Assembly: GCA_964409505.1 (NCBI GenBank) | Contig: CAYPDK010000008.1 | Location: 1 to 64,000, forward strand | Direction of reading: 5' to 3' | Source: JADHZC01 sp964409505 | GTDB taxonomy: Bacteria > Pseudomonadota > Alphaproteobacteria > Rickettsiales > Rickettsiaceae | DNA: 64,000 bases | Notes under the pieces: model-generated | The model's input: only the letters and a program-made list of their open reading frames with translations | Databases searched by the model: none | Told to the model about the DNA's origin: nothing | Part shown: in pieces, positions 36,690 to 45,965 of the stretch | How the letters are laid out: every line of letters starts with the position of its first letter | Numbering within the stretch: position 1 is the stretch's first letter | Program-made: the position numbers and the translations under genes

Positions 36690-37493
36690 ATGTGGATGAA
36701 AATTTTTACCCCTGTAATGCTTATTTTTGTAGGGACTCTTTTAATAAAATTTATGCTTGTATTTTTAAATATAAAGCATCAGATGAGTTCTTTATCTGCA
36801 GAGGGAGAAGGTATTTTTGTAATTAAAGATCATAAAGTAGATTCATCTTCTCTACCAGCGGCAGTAGATCAAGAGAAAGAGATTGACAATTCTGAAGCTA
36901 AAGAAGCTGGAAATGTTGAGGTGTATAATTATTCGGGGGATTCTTCGAAAGGATTTTCTAAGGAGGTATTAGAAAAAGATGTTGCAGAGGACGCTTTTGG
37001 GTTAAAAGAGAGATTTTTACAAGATCACCAAGATGTTAAGATCTTTTCTTTGGAAGAAATTGGTTCTAATAATTTTTCTAAAGCTGAGCTTGAAGTATTA
37101 ACTACTCTTGATAAAAGGGAACAGGAACTAAAACTTTTAGAAAAAAATCTTTTCTTATCGAAAAAACTGCTTCAAGATAATATCTTGAAGGTGGAAAAGA
37201 AATCTAATCAAGTTAAAAATTTGATTGAAAAATTTGAACTCTTAATAAAAGCTTATGAGAATCAAGAAGATCAAAAAATTAATAGATTAGTTAAAATATA
37301 CGAGAATATGCCTCCTAAAGATGTTGCCAAAATTTTTAATGAGTTAGACGTAAAAGACATAATTCCTCTTGTGCGTAATATGAAGGAGTCAAAATTAGGG
37401 CCAATTTTTTCTAATATGAATAGTGTTAAAGCAAAAAATGTTTCTATAGAATATATGAAAAATAAATCTGTGCAGACGCTGATGCAAGAGTAG
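36690..37493 (+). CDS. MotE-like flagellar protein with MgtE_N domain
   Basis: 267 residues: an N-terminal helix (about 5-25), a long charged linker, a coiled coil (about 145-200) and a C-terminal MgtE_N-type domain (IYENMPPKDVAKIFNELDV, VRNMKESKLGPIFSNM). In alphaproteobacteria such proteins are named MotE and act as a chaperone for the periplasmic motility protein MotC. Its place after fliM and the PflI-like gene supports this. The ATG at 36696 is an equally good start. Confidence 0.7.
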   Translation: MWMKIFTPVMLIFVGTLLIKFMLVFLNIKHQMSSLSAEGEGIFVIKDHKVDSSSLPAAVDQEKEIDNSEAKEAGNVEVYNYSGDSSKGFSKEVLEKDVAEDAFGLKERFLQDHQDVKIFSLEEIGSNNFSKAELEVLTTLDKREQELKLLEKNLFLSKKLLQDNILKVEKKSNQVKNLIEKFELLIKAYENQEDQKINRLVKIYENMPPKDVAKIFNELDVKDIIPLVRNMKESKLGPIFSNMNSVKAKNVSIEYMKNKSVQTLMQE

Positions 37494-37547
37494 CAAATTC
37501 ACATATTTTTAGTTTGATTTGATTTATTTTAAGAAGAAATTTTTTAT

Positions 37548-37667
37548 ATGATTTACGTTGTTTTAGCCTATCTCTTTGGGCTTGGGATTATAGGAATATT
37601 TTGTTTCTTTGTTTTTATGGAGTATAGAAAAATTTATGTTAAGAATCAGCAAGAGAAAAAGAAATAA
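37548..37667 (+). CDS. ccmD: heme exporter protein CcmD
   Basis: A 39-residue protein with a single helix (VVLAYLFGLGIIGIFCFFVF) and a lysine-rich cytoplasmic tail, as in CcmD, which links the CcmABC heme transporter to CcmE. It begins with the typical YVVLAY pattern. It overlaps ccmE by 32 bp, which strongly supports the call despite the short length. Confidence 0.7.
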   Translation: MIYVVLAYLFGLGIIGIFCFFVFMEYRKIYVKNQQEKKK

Positions 37668-38052
37668 GATCATAATATTTAGTTTTTTGTTTTTACTTTT
37701 TGTTTTTGGCGTAGTGTTTTTATTATTTTTATTGAGAGGAAATATGATTTTTTTTTATACTCCTTCTCAGTTAGCAATGATAAAACCAGTTTCTAAAGTT
37801 AGAGTAGGGGGTTTTGTGGAAAGTGATTCTTTAAGTTATGAGTCTCAGTCTCAAATTTCTTTTTTTTTAACAGATAACCAACATTCTATAAAGGTTTTGT
37901 ATCATGGGGAAATTCCTATGTTATTTAAAGAAGGACAAAATGTAATTTTAGAGGGTAGATTTTCTGAAGAGTTATCTCATTTTATAGCATTTAGATTAAT
38001 GGTTAAACATGATGAGGTGTATCTACCTAAAAAAGCTAAGGCCTTTGACTAG
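37636..38052 (+). CDS. ccmE: cytochrome c maturation heme chaperone CcmE
   Basis: Periplasmic heme chaperone anchored by one helix. From the ATG at 37636 it has 138 residues and begins MLRISKRKRNKIIIF like other CcmE proteins; an upstream ATG at 37609 lies inside ccmD and is less likely. The heme-binding histidine is H125 in MVKHDEVYLPK. The OB-fold segment VRVGGFV is present. The stop overlaps the convergent gene at 38049 by 4 bp. Confidence 0.92.
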   Translation: MLRISKRKRNKIIIFSFLFLLFVFGVVFLLFLLRGNMIFFYTPSQLAMIKPVSKVRVGGFVESDSLSYESQSQISFFLTDNQHSIKVLYHGEIPMLFKEGQNVILEGRFSEELSHFIAFRLMVKHDEVYLPKKAKAFD

Positions 38053-39395
38053 ATAATATTTTTGACTTTAACGAAATCAGAGGCCTTGTTTTTATGGAAT
38101 AATCTTTTTATTTTGTAAAAAATATTGTTTCTATATAATTTTAAATTTCTTTTGTACTTTACGTTTAATATATTGTTATAGGTCGATATTAGGTCTGGTA
38201 CGATTTTATAGTAATATGATTTATATAGATTCTTCATCATGTATTTTGTTGTGAGATGTCCCCATTTCATCACTTGTTGAGGTACTCGTGCTAGTGCTTC
38301 AGCACAGGCTATGGCTTCTTGCTCTGTTTGATTATCTCTTTTATACACATTTGCAATGGGTTCAAGATTTGCTAGCATATCCTCATACATCATATTCAGC
38401 GTTAATGAGACGTACTTCTCTTTGAGAAATACTTTTAAGAAAACTATATTATTTTTGTTTCCAAATCTTGATATTTTATATAGATATAGTTGTTTTAAGC
38501 AAAGTAGAACAACTTTATATAAAGTTGTCATTTTATTTTTTTCATAAAAAAGTATTTTTTTTTCTATATCCATTAGTTTCCCTAGACCTATTTTTTTTAA
38601 TCCCTCAATGAATTTGTTACAGATTTGGATGTCATTTTTTCTTCCTTTTCCTATGACTGGATTTGGAGCTATGCATTGAAGACTTGTAGTAGAATATCTA
38701 GAAATTTTTTTTCCGGTTGCTTTTTCTCTCATAATATCTGCAAAATGACCGATCTCCTGAGCGGATATAATTTGAAGTCTTGCAAGAGCAGCCCAACCAT
38801 CACCATACACAGGAGTGTTTTTATTATTTTCTTTAAAAGGATCTCCGCCACACGAGATGTATATTTTAATGAAATTACTATGTATGCTCTGCATACCACT
38901 ATTACTCCCAGAATACTTCCAGGATTGTATGTCCATCACTTCTCCTATACTACTACTATAAGTTATAAAAACATCTACTCTATCAAGAATAATCCATTTA
39001 AAAATTATAGGATGGGCAGATTGTATAAGAATCAGTGCAAGTTTATGTGTTAAATCATCTGGAGGAACATTTAGTTTAAATAATTTCTTTTTTAATGAGG
39101 TGATGATAGTATCTATTCTGGATTCTTGGATTGCTATATTTTTTAACTTGTATATGTTTTTTATTTTTGTTCTAGAATAGGATGAGAGTGATTTTTCTTC
39201 TAATTCTGTTTTTGAAAATGTTGTGTTTACTGCGTCTTTAGAGTCAGAATAATGTACAAAATTACAATAATATTCTGTATCTATTCTTAAAAGTCCTTCC
39301 TTGATGATGGATGTTGCTAATTCTTGTTGTTCTACTGTGATATAATATTCGTCTATTTCAGGTATTTTATATAAAATATGGTATACACTCTTCAT
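38049..39395 (-). CDS. conserved Rickettsiales-type protein, possibly DUF2748
   Basis: 448 residues with no signal peptide or clear helices, rich in Lys, Ile and Tyr. A conserved-looking block at about 197-221 (YGDGWAALARLQIISAQEIG then HFAD) resembles the core of DUF2748, a family described from Rickettsia with unknown function. The QEIGH-ADI pattern is reminiscent of a zinc-peptidase HExxH, but the first His is Gln (Q213, H217). The C-terminus is strongly basic (KNLYKSYYYK to the end). The start overlaps the lipB stop by 4 bp. Confidence 0.5.
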   Translation of the reverse strand: MKSVYHILYKIPEIDEYYITVEQQELATSIIKEGLLRIDTEYYCNFVHYSDSKDAVNTTFSKTELEEKSLSSYSRTKIKNIYKLKNIAIQESRIDTIITSLKKKLFKLNVPPDDLTHKLALILIQSAHPIIFKWIILDRVDVFITYSSSIGEVMDIQSWKYSGSNSGMQSIHSNFIKIYISCGGDPFKENNKNTPVYGDGWAALARLQIISAQEIGHFADIMREKATGKKISRYSTTSLQCIAPNPVIGKGRKNDIQICNKFIEGLKKIGLGKLMDIEKKILFYEKNKMTTLYKVVLLCLKQLYLYKISRFGNKNNIVFLKVFLKEKYVSLTLNMMYEDMLANLEPIANVYKRDNQTEQEAIACAEALARVPQQVMKWGHLTTKYMMKNLYKSYYYKIVPDLISTYNNILNVKYKRNLKLYRNNIFYKIKRLFHKNKASDFVKVKNII

Positions 39396-40042
39396 TTACA
39401 GATATCGTAAAATCTAAATATTTTATGAAATTCTTTAATTAATATCTTATCAAATTCTTCATTTTTTATAAATTTATTTATCTCACATAAAGAAGTAATT
39501 TTAGTATCATGTACCCCACAGGGGACAATTTTATTGAATTTTTTAAGATCTACAGAAATATTAATAGCTGCTCCATGATAGATAACCCATTTTCTTACTC
39601 TAAATCCAAGTGAGACAATTTTAGCTTCTTCATTATTTTTATTATGAGTCCAAATTCCTATTTCACCTTTTTTTAAATAGTTTTTAATTCCCATTGCAAA
39701 AATTGTATTTGAAATCCATTTTTGGATTAGATAGATGTAATTTCTTATGTTCTTTTTGTAATGGATATTATCTAAATTTATGATTGGGTATATGATCCTC
39801 TGACCTGGACCGTGATATGTAAGTTTTCCTCCTCTATTTGACTTTGTAATTGGGATTTTTTTATCTAATATTTCGTCTGAATTAGCAAAACTCATTCCGT
39901 AAGTAAATACTTCATCATGTTCTAGAAGTAATACACAATCATTAGCTTTTTTTTGATGTATTAATTCTACTTTTTCTTCTAATTCTTTTATCACTTGGGA
40001 GTAATCTTGTGGACTGTTTCTTATTATCCAATCAATATGCAT
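39392..40042 (-). CDS. lipB: octanoyltransferase LipB
   Basis: Transfers octanoate from acyl carrier protein to lipoyl domains of the 2-oxoacid dehydrogenases; LipA (at 53897) then inserts sulfur. The 216 residues show RGGKLTYHGPGQRIIYPI (near residue 75), the lysine segment AKIVSLGFRVRKW and the catalytic cysteine in VPCGVHDTKITSL. It lies 18 bp downstream of the envelope-protein gene. Confidence 0.95.
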   Translation of the reverse strand: MHIDWIIRNSPQDYSQVIKELEEKVELIHQKKANDCVLLLEHDEVFTYGMSFANSDEILDKKIPITKSNRGGKLTYHGPGQRIIYPIINLDNIHYKKNIRNYIYLIQKWISNTIFAMGIKNYLKKGEIGIWTHNKNNEEAKIVSLGFRVRKWVIYHGAAINISVDLKKFNKIVPCGVHDTKITSLCEINKFIKNEEFDKILIKEFHKIFRFYDICK

Positions 40043-40060
40043 GATTTTTAATTGTACCTT

Positions 40061-41050
40061 TTACACGTAAAGAGACAAAGATATCAAATATCCATAAGTA
40101 GTTGTTGGCTTATTAGATATTTTTAGTGCTTGAGAATAAAGTCCTATTTTTGTGTTGATTGTTATTAATTTAAGGTTAAGATTTTTTATTAGTAAGTATC
40201 TTTTAATAGGAAAAATATTATCTCCTCCCTCATAATCATGAATATGTAACATTTCCTGTTTTAAAACCCAATCTTTTATTTTTATACCATATCCAAAATT
40301 ATATTCAAAAAATCCTTCTTCTTGAAAATTATTAACATTTTTAGTAAAAAAAATCTCGCCTTCTATTATCATATCAGATTTATAAAAAATTTTTTGTATC
40401 AGCACAGGTGATAAAGAGAATCTTAAGTTTTTTTTGTCCTTGTCTATGATGTCAATGGTAGATTCTTGATTCACTGGAGACAGAAAGTTCAGTCCTATTT
40501 GTGAAAAAAATTTTATTTGAGTAGCCATAGGAGATAAATTTAGTGATTTATCTAGTAATCTATATTTGTAGCTTAAATCAAAAAAATTTTTGAAAATTTC
40601 TTGTTTTACAGAAGAGGTATCTTGTTTATAAGAATATTGTATAGAAATATTTTCTATGGCTAGGGAATGATTATTTAAATGAATTGCTAGAAATAAGTTT
40701 TTTTGTTTTGTTCCTTTGTAGAAGGGTACAAATTTTTCTAATAATTGTATTTTTTTTTCAATGTTTTTTATTTTTTGTAGATCTGCTAAAGAATTTTTCT
40801 TATTAATAAGTTTAGATAATCTATCATCTTTTATTTTTGCAGCATCAGAATTGATTTGTAAGATTTTATTTGATGTATCTTCATTTAGAAATTCATAATT
40901 ATATCCAATTTTTAATAGTCTATCTTCCAAAAAAAAGTCAAAAAAACCGTAACAATTACCAACGCGTATCAGGATTATTGTAGATATAACTATCTTAATG
41001 CATAAGGGAAAAAAAATCTTTAAGAAAAAATATTTTGTACTTGAAACCAT
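40061..41050 (-). CDS. predicted envelope protein, possible outer-membrane barrel
   Basis: 329 residues, no family recognised. The N-terminus is a secretion-signal-like hydrophobic stretch (about 8-30, FFLKIFFPLCIKIVISTIIL). After a lysine-rich coiled-coil-like segment (about 68-105), the chain shows alternating strands with aromatic residues (KIGYNYEF, FEYNFGYGIKI, TTYGYLISLSLYV), consistent with a small beta-barrel. The start lies within the last 31 bp of pepP. Function unknown. Confidence 0.5.
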   Translation of the reverse strand: MVSSTKYFFLKIFFPLCIKIVISTIILIRVGNCYGFFDFFLEDRLLKIGYNYEFLNEDTSNKILQINSDAAKIKDDRLSKLINKKNSLADLQKIKNIEKKIQLLEKFVPFYKGTKQKNLFLAIHLNNHSLAIENISIQYSYKQDTSSVKQEIFKNFFDLSYKYRLLDKSLNLSPMATQIKFFSQIGLNFLSPVNQESTIDIIDKDKKNLRFSLSPVLIQKIFYKSDMIIEGEIFFTKNVNNFQEEGFFEYNFGYGIKIKDWVLKQEMLHIHDYEGGDNIFPIKRYLLIKNLNLKLITINTKIGLYSQALKISNKPTTTYGYLISLSLYV

Positions 41051-42783
41051 TTTTGAGCCTCATTTGAGAGTAGAGGATATATTTTTTTCTGTATTAGTAG
41101 GTAATATGACTTTAGATATTCTAATTCTTTTGGGCTTAATAGGCTAGTTTCTATCAAAGATTTATCATATGGTACCAAGGTTAGATTATTTAATTTTAAA
41201 AAATTACTTTCTCCTTTTATTGAGTCTACAAACACTAAATTTTCTATTCTAATACCAAATTCATCGGGTTCATAATAACCAGGTTCGTTAGAAAAAATCA
41301 TAAATTTTTCTAATTTATCCTTAAAATTAAATTTATTTATAGAGATTGGTCCTTCGTGAACACTTAGAAAATTTCCTACTCCGTGGCCTGTTGAATGCTT
41401 ATAGTCTTTATATATTTCCCATAGATATTGTCTTGCTAGTATATCTATATGTGCTCCTGTTATGTCCTCATCTTTTGGGAAGATTAAACTAGCTATTGCT
41501 ATATGTCCTTTAAGGACTTTGGTATATAGGGATTTTAGTTTCGGAGTAGTTATATGACCTATTAAAACTGTTCTTGTAACATCTGTAGTCCCTCCTAAAT
41601 ACTGTCCGCCTGAGTCTATCAACAACATACCATCTTCATCTATTTTTTTACTTGTGTCTTCATTATAGGGATGATAATGGGGAATGGCTGCATTTGCGTT
41701 AAAGGCGCATATAGTGTTGAAACTATTTGTTACATAGTTGGGATTTTTTTTTCTAAAATTTGTTAGCTCTTGACTTAGACTATACTCAGAATATGAGGAA
41801 ATTCTATTATTCTTATCAAGTGAAAATACTAAAGATAAAAATTCACACAACGCAACAGAATCGAGAATGTTTATGTTTATTGAGTTATGTATTTCTGTTT
41901 CGTTCTTAATAGATTTCCAGGTGTTACATATATTACTTGCTAAAAGTGAGCTCTTAGTATTTGTAGAAGATAATATGTTATATATGTGAATAGGGCAGGA
42001 GCTCTCGTCAAAAATGATTTTACTCTTAAGAGTGGCAACATAAGAGGCAAACTTTATCTTAGGCAGCACTAGTATATTTAAATCAACTAATTTAGACTTT
42101 AATAGGTTTTCAATTCTTTCAGATTCTACGAAGAGATAAGCTTGCTCAAGTGTTATTATAGAATAAGCTAGTACCGTAGGAGAAAATTCAAGATCTGATG
42201 ATCTTATGTTCATAATCCAAGACGTACTCTCTGGATTAGTTATGATTAGAGAGCTTGCTTTGTTTTTATTTAAAAAATCTCTACATCTTTTTAGTTTTGA
42301 TACGGCATCTTCTCCAGAGTATTTTAATGAATATTCATAAATTTTAGGTTTATTTTGTGTTGGTTTATTTATCCAAACTTTGTCTACTAAATTTGGTACA
42401 ACGAATTTTATATTTATCTTATTAGTAAATATTGTCACAAATTCTTTAGTACAAATTTTTGAATCAATACCTATTACTTTATTTTTGGAAATATATTTTT
42501 TCCAATTAAAAGTTTTTAATTCGGACTGATTAAAAATTAAAAAATTATTAGAATCTAACTCTAGGTTACTTTGAAGACTATACCGACTATCTGTAAAAAA
42601 CAATGATTTTTGATCTAAAAGAATTATTACAAAGCCATTTGATCCTGTAAAATTTGTGATGTATCTCAATCTATTATTATTTTCAGGTACTATCTCATTT
42701 TGGTACTCATCTGTGGAAGGGACTATGTAACCATCTAGATTGTTACCGGAGATAAATTGTTTTATTTTTTGAAGTTTACTCAT
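41020..42783 (-). CDS. pepP: aminopeptidase P family (M24) Xaa-Pro peptidase
   Basis: A 587-residue three-domain form, like animal XPNPEP1: two creatinase-like N-terminal domains and a C-terminal pita-bread domain. Metal ligands are visible as the two Asp residues in LLIDSGGQYLGGTTDVTR, the His in STGHGVGNFLSVHEGP and the Glu residues in NEPGYYEPDEFGIRIENL. It releases N-terminal residues preceding proline. It follows mvaD by 76 bp, probably in the same transcript. Confidence 0.92.
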   Translation of the reverse strand: MSKLQKIKQFISGNNLDGYIVPSTDEYQNEIVPENNNRLRYITNFTGSNGFVIILLDQKSLFFTDSRYSLQSNLELDSNNFLIFNQSELKTFNWKKYISKNKVIGIDSKICTKEFVTIFTNKINIKFVVPNLVDKVWINKPTQNKPKIYEYSLKYSGEDAVSKLKRCRDFLNKNKASSLIITNPESTSWIMNIRSSDLEFSPTVLAYSIITLEQAYLFVESERIENLLKSKLVDLNILVLPKIKFASYVATLKSKIIFDESSCPIHIYNILSSTNTKSSLLASNICNTWKSIKNETEIHNSININILDSVALCEFLSLVFSLDKNNRISSYSEYSLSQELTNFRKKNPNYVTNSFNTICAFNANAAIPHYHPYNEDTSKKIDEDGMLLIDSGGQYLGGTTDVTRTVLIGHITTPKLKSLYTKVLKGHIAIASLIFPKDEDITGAHIDILARQYLWEIYKDYKHSTGHGVGNFLSVHEGPISINKFNFKDKLEKFMIFSNEPGYYEPDEFGIRIENLVFVDSIKGESNFLKLNNLTLVPYDKSLIETSLLSPKELEYLKSYYLLIQKKIYPLLSNEAQKWFQVQNIFS

Positions 42784-42859
42784 AATAGGTAATCTTTATC
42801 GTTGATATATACAAATTCTAGTCTAATTTTGAAAAATTAAAATAAAAAAATAGAAAATT

Positions 42860-43867
42860 TTATTTTTGAAAAGGTTCTATCAGAAGGATATTAGAAAAAA
42901 TTTTCTTTACGTATTTTGTATATTTTTTTTGAAAAAGTAACTTTATATTTGGTCCTGCATCTTGTGTGAAAAAAATAGGAATATTTTCTTTTTCTCTTAT
43001 ATACCAAATTTTTTTTATAGTCTTTAGTGTGCTCGTAGAGATATATAATATAGGTGGATAGGTGCTTAGCATTAATGAGGTTAGAGATAGGGAGTTGTTC
43101 TCTACTAACTGTCCAAACTCTAGGAAAGATTTTGCTTTTATAGATGAGATGATCTTTTTGCAATCTAAAGTTGATTTTTCTTGCCAAGATTTATAAAAAA
43201 AAGAAGTTTCTACACTAAGATTCATTGCCTGAGAAGAAGAAATATATTTTTTTCTTCTATCTATTATTATGATGCCTAGAATTAGGTCTTCCCAGGTTTC
43301 CTTAAGTGCAATGCTATAAGAATCCATTCCATCATCACAACAACCGCTTCGCCAATAGACAAAGCTATTTTTATAAACAGATCTAGAGGCACTTCCACTA
43401 CCAAGTCTTGCTAAAATAGACAAGTCAATATTGCTTAGGTTCCATTGAAAAAATTTATCTAAGCCTTTAACAATAGATGCGTATATGCATGATGATGATG
43501 CGAGTCCTGAGGCTATTGGAATATTTAACTCAAGTTTTATGTTTAGGCATATATTTTTTATTTGTTTATGAAATAAGTTGATAAAATTGAATAATTTTTC
43601 ACTCCAAATTTCTGTGGGAGAGATTTTTTTATTATTAATGAACAATTGGTGAGTTATATTTTTGTTTTGGCAAATATAAATTTTGCATCCATAATTTGTC
43701 ATTGGCAGGGATATACTATCTACATGGGGTATATTTAGTTCATTATTTTTTTTTCCCCAATATTTACAAATGGCTATATTTGCGTGAACTGATAACGATA
43801 TATTGCTTATTATGGGAGTAGATTTTACGTTTTTTAAAATAAGATTTACTATATCATATTTTTTCAT
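42860..43867 (-). CDS. mvaD: diphosphomevalonate decarboxylase
   Basis: Last step of the mevalonate pathway: ATP-dependent decarboxylation to isopentenyl diphosphate. 335 residues from the ATG at 43867, which has an AGG 9 bp upstream; the ATG at 43897 would add ten residues. The SVHANIAICKYWGKKN signature, the GHMP loop PIASGLASSSCIYAS, LARLGSGSASRS and the catalytic aspartate in FFTQDAGPNIKLLF identify the family. It overlaps the kinase gene upstream. Confidence 0.93.
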   Translation of the reverse strand: MKKYDIVNLILKNVKSTPIISNISLSVHANIAICKYWGKKNNELNIPHVDSISLPMTNYGCKIYICQNKNITHQLFINNKKISPTEIWSEKLFNFINLFHKQIKNICLNIKLELNIPIASGLASSSCIYASIVKGLDKFFQWNLSNIDLSILARLGSGSASRSVYKNSFVYWRSGCCDDGMDSYSIALKETWEDLILGIIIIDRRKKYISSSQAMNLSVETSFFYKSWQEKSTLDCKKIISSIKAKSFLEFGQLVENNSLSLTSLMLSTYPPILYISTSTLKTIKKIWYIREKENIPIFFTQDAGPNIKLLFQKKYTKYVKKIFSNILLIEPFQK

Positions 43868-44894
43868 TTCTAAGACCTGATTTAGATGTAGTGACATTTA
43901 ATACAGATAAATTTTCCATGTCAGTGGGTAGAGTGAAGGGGTGATTGAAGTGTTGTTGTTCTTTTAGATCTTGGTTTTTGCCGCAAGAATAAAATTTTGG
44001 ATCTGTTATAGAAATTATACAATCTCCAAGTCCTGCGCCAGATATTTTAGATCCAAACACGAAACTTGTTGCTCGTAATTGAGTTAAAATATGTGCTATT
44101 AAAGGAGTTGAAATCATTAAACAATCCAATATTCCTTGGTTTATTGTTAATAATTTTCCAAGATTTTCCCATTGCTTTTCTTTTATGAGAATAAAAGCTC
44201 TTTCTGAGATATGTTCTGTTGCTTTATATAATAAATTGTATATTTCGGGATATTGTTTTTCTAAGCTTTTTACCTTGGGCACTATATTTTGAGTTTTTGT
44301 TTTGTAGCCTATGAACGTAAAAATTATTGGTATATTTGTAGTGACTTTATCTATGACTTTTCCTTGTTTATAGAGTAATACTCCTCCATATATACTTGCG
44401 GCTATATCTGCTCCTGAGGCAAAAATTTGTGTTTTTTCTATAATTCTTTTAGATATTTGAAATATCTCAGATAAGTTTTGCTTTTTTGATAAAACATCAT
44501 ATTTTTTGTTTTTGCTTATGAATTGCTTTAAAAGAGCAGAAATTGCTACAACAAGAGCAGTAGATGATCCAAATCCTTTACTTACAGGTATATCAGATTG
44601 AATTTTTAGTTCAAATCCTGATGTTATTTTGAGTCTAAATTCAAGAATTGTATTCAATATAAAAAGGAATTTTTTTTTTATTTCCTCATCTAGAGAGTCT
44701 ATGTTATCTAAACTAAAGCTCACTTTGCCAAGATCTGATATAATTAATATATCTCCACCATCTTTTTTTATAAGTGATGCTGTAACCCTTTTATTAATAG
44801 AGCATATTACTGATTTTTTTCCGTTTAACACAGCATATTCTCCGCTCAACATAAAACTACCAGGAGCAGATACTTTATATAATTCTTGTTCCAT
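43854..44894 (-). CDS. phosphomevalonate kinase (GHMP family)
   Basis: 346 residues, predicted to phosphorylate mevalonate-5-phosphate. The GHMP features are APGSFMLSGEYAVLNG at the N-terminus, the phosphate loop VSKGFGSSTALVVAIS (near 100) and the C-terminal SGAGLGDCIISI. The ASGADIAASIYGGVLLY segment and GAGLGDC resemble PMK more than mevalonate kinase, and an MVK-like gene lies just upstream. Substrate assignment between the two kinases is inference. It overlaps both neighbours (20 bp with the upstream kinase). Confidence 0.75.
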   Translation of the reverse strand: MEQELYKVSAPGSFMLSGEYAVLNGKKSVICSINKRVTASLIKKDGGDILIISDLGKVSFSLDNIDSLDEEIKKKFLFILNTILEFRLKITSGFELKIQSDIPVSKGFGSSTALVVAISALLKQFISKNKKYDVLSKKQNLSEIFQISKRIIEKTQIFASGADIAASIYGGVLLYKQGKVIDKVTTNIPIIFTFIGYKTKTQNIVPKVKSLEKQYPEIYNLLYKATEHISERAFILIKEKQWENLGKLLTINQGILDCLMISTPLIAHILTQLRATSFVFGSKISGAGLGDCIISITDPKFYSCGKNQDLKEQQHFNHPFTLPTDMENLSVLNVTTSKSGLRNEKI

Positions 44895-45939
44895 AAAAAT
44901 CAGGTTTTAAATTAATCAATTCATATCTATAAATATCCACTAGTCTAGCTATTTTTTCTTTTTCTCCAAATGAGATAACAATACCTCCAGAGCTTCCCCG
45001 GACGTTTCCAGATCCAGAAATTTTTGCTGCTCCTCCTATGTTCTTTCCTACTATTTGATTTATAAAATTTTGTATTTTTTGAGGAACAATACCAAGTTTT
45101 GAAAGTAATTTGTTATTTTCTCTAATGTTATCCAATAGGGGATCTATATCCATATTGTTTGTTAAATTTGTTTCTATATCTCTTGTAATATTTGCTATAG
45201 CTTTCCATATTTGATGATCAGGTTTGAAATGCTTCTTAACAAAATTTACGGATTCACTAGTGTTATTGGTTATACCTGTATTTATTATATTTAGTTTGCT
45301 AAATGCTTTTTCTGAAAAATGAATCTTTTTATCAAATATTTTATTTGATTCCTTATATATCTTAGAGCACCCTCCATTTAAGGAAGTAATTATGTCTGAA
45401 CCACTTGAGTGGCCATGTTGTAGGTTCTCTATATTTTTTGCTAAATTTATAAAAGTTGTATTTTTTAATTTTATGTTGAATATTTTTGTTAAAGCAAGAA
45501 TTAGAGCATTAATAGTAGCAGCCGAAGAACCAAGACCTAAATTATAAGGTATTGTAGAATTAATACTTATTATAAGATCATAATTTATGTTATCTATATG
45601 TGGTTTTAATATATATCCTATGGTATATAGTGATAGATAGTGTTTTTCTCGTAATATATTTGTAAATCCAATCTTATTCAGACAATATTTTTGATATTTT
45701 TTTTCTATGTTATTTACAAAATTCAGTAATTCTATTTTGTCTAATGAGATAGATAGATCAAAATTTTGAATATTTAAAAAAATTCTGAAATTTTTATCGA
45801 TACTGGTTTTTTTTTTGATCGTAACAAATACATGTCTATTGATTGCAAAAGCTAATATTGGAAAATTATATAAAATAGAAAATTCTCCAGATAATATTAT
45901 CTTACCAGGAGAGACTGTCTTGATAATGTTGGTATTCAA
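44875..45939 (-). CDS. mevalonate kinase (GHMP family)
   Basis: 354 residues. VSPGKIILSGEFSILYNFP opens the chain, NLGLGSSAATINALI is the GHMP phosphate loop (near 140), and HGHSSGSDIITSLNGG carries the presumed catalytic Asp. The late segments NTGITNNTSESVNFVKK, NNKLLSKLGI and ISGSGNVRGSSGGIV match mevalonate kinase better than phosphomevalonate kinase. It sits 26 bp after mvaS. The swap of the two kinase activities is the main alternative. Confidence 0.75.
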   Translation of the reverse strand: MNTNIIKTVSPGKIILSGEFSILYNFPILAFAINRHVFVTIKKKTSIDKNFRIFLNIQNFDLSISLDKIELLNFVNNIEKKYQKYCLNKIGFTNILREKHYLSLYTIGYILKPHIDNINYDLIISINSTIPYNLGLGSSAATINALILALTKIFNIKLKNTTFINLAKNIENLQHGHSSGSDIITSLNGGCSKIYKESNKIFDKKIHFSEKAFSKLNIINTGITNNTSESVNFVKKHFKPDHQIWKAIANITRDIETNLTNNMDIDPLLDNIRENNKLLSKLGIVPQKIQNFINQIVGKNIGGAAKISGSGNVRGSSGGIVISFGEKEKIARLVDIYRYELINLKPDFYGTRII

Positions 45940-45965
45940 TTTGAGTACAATATTTGATGCATTAG

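Noticed and set aside
38356..39053. Plus-strand frames inside the DUF2748-like gene, up to 142 codons
   Set aside because: They are shadows of a longer coherent minus-strand frame that is linked by overlap to lipB.
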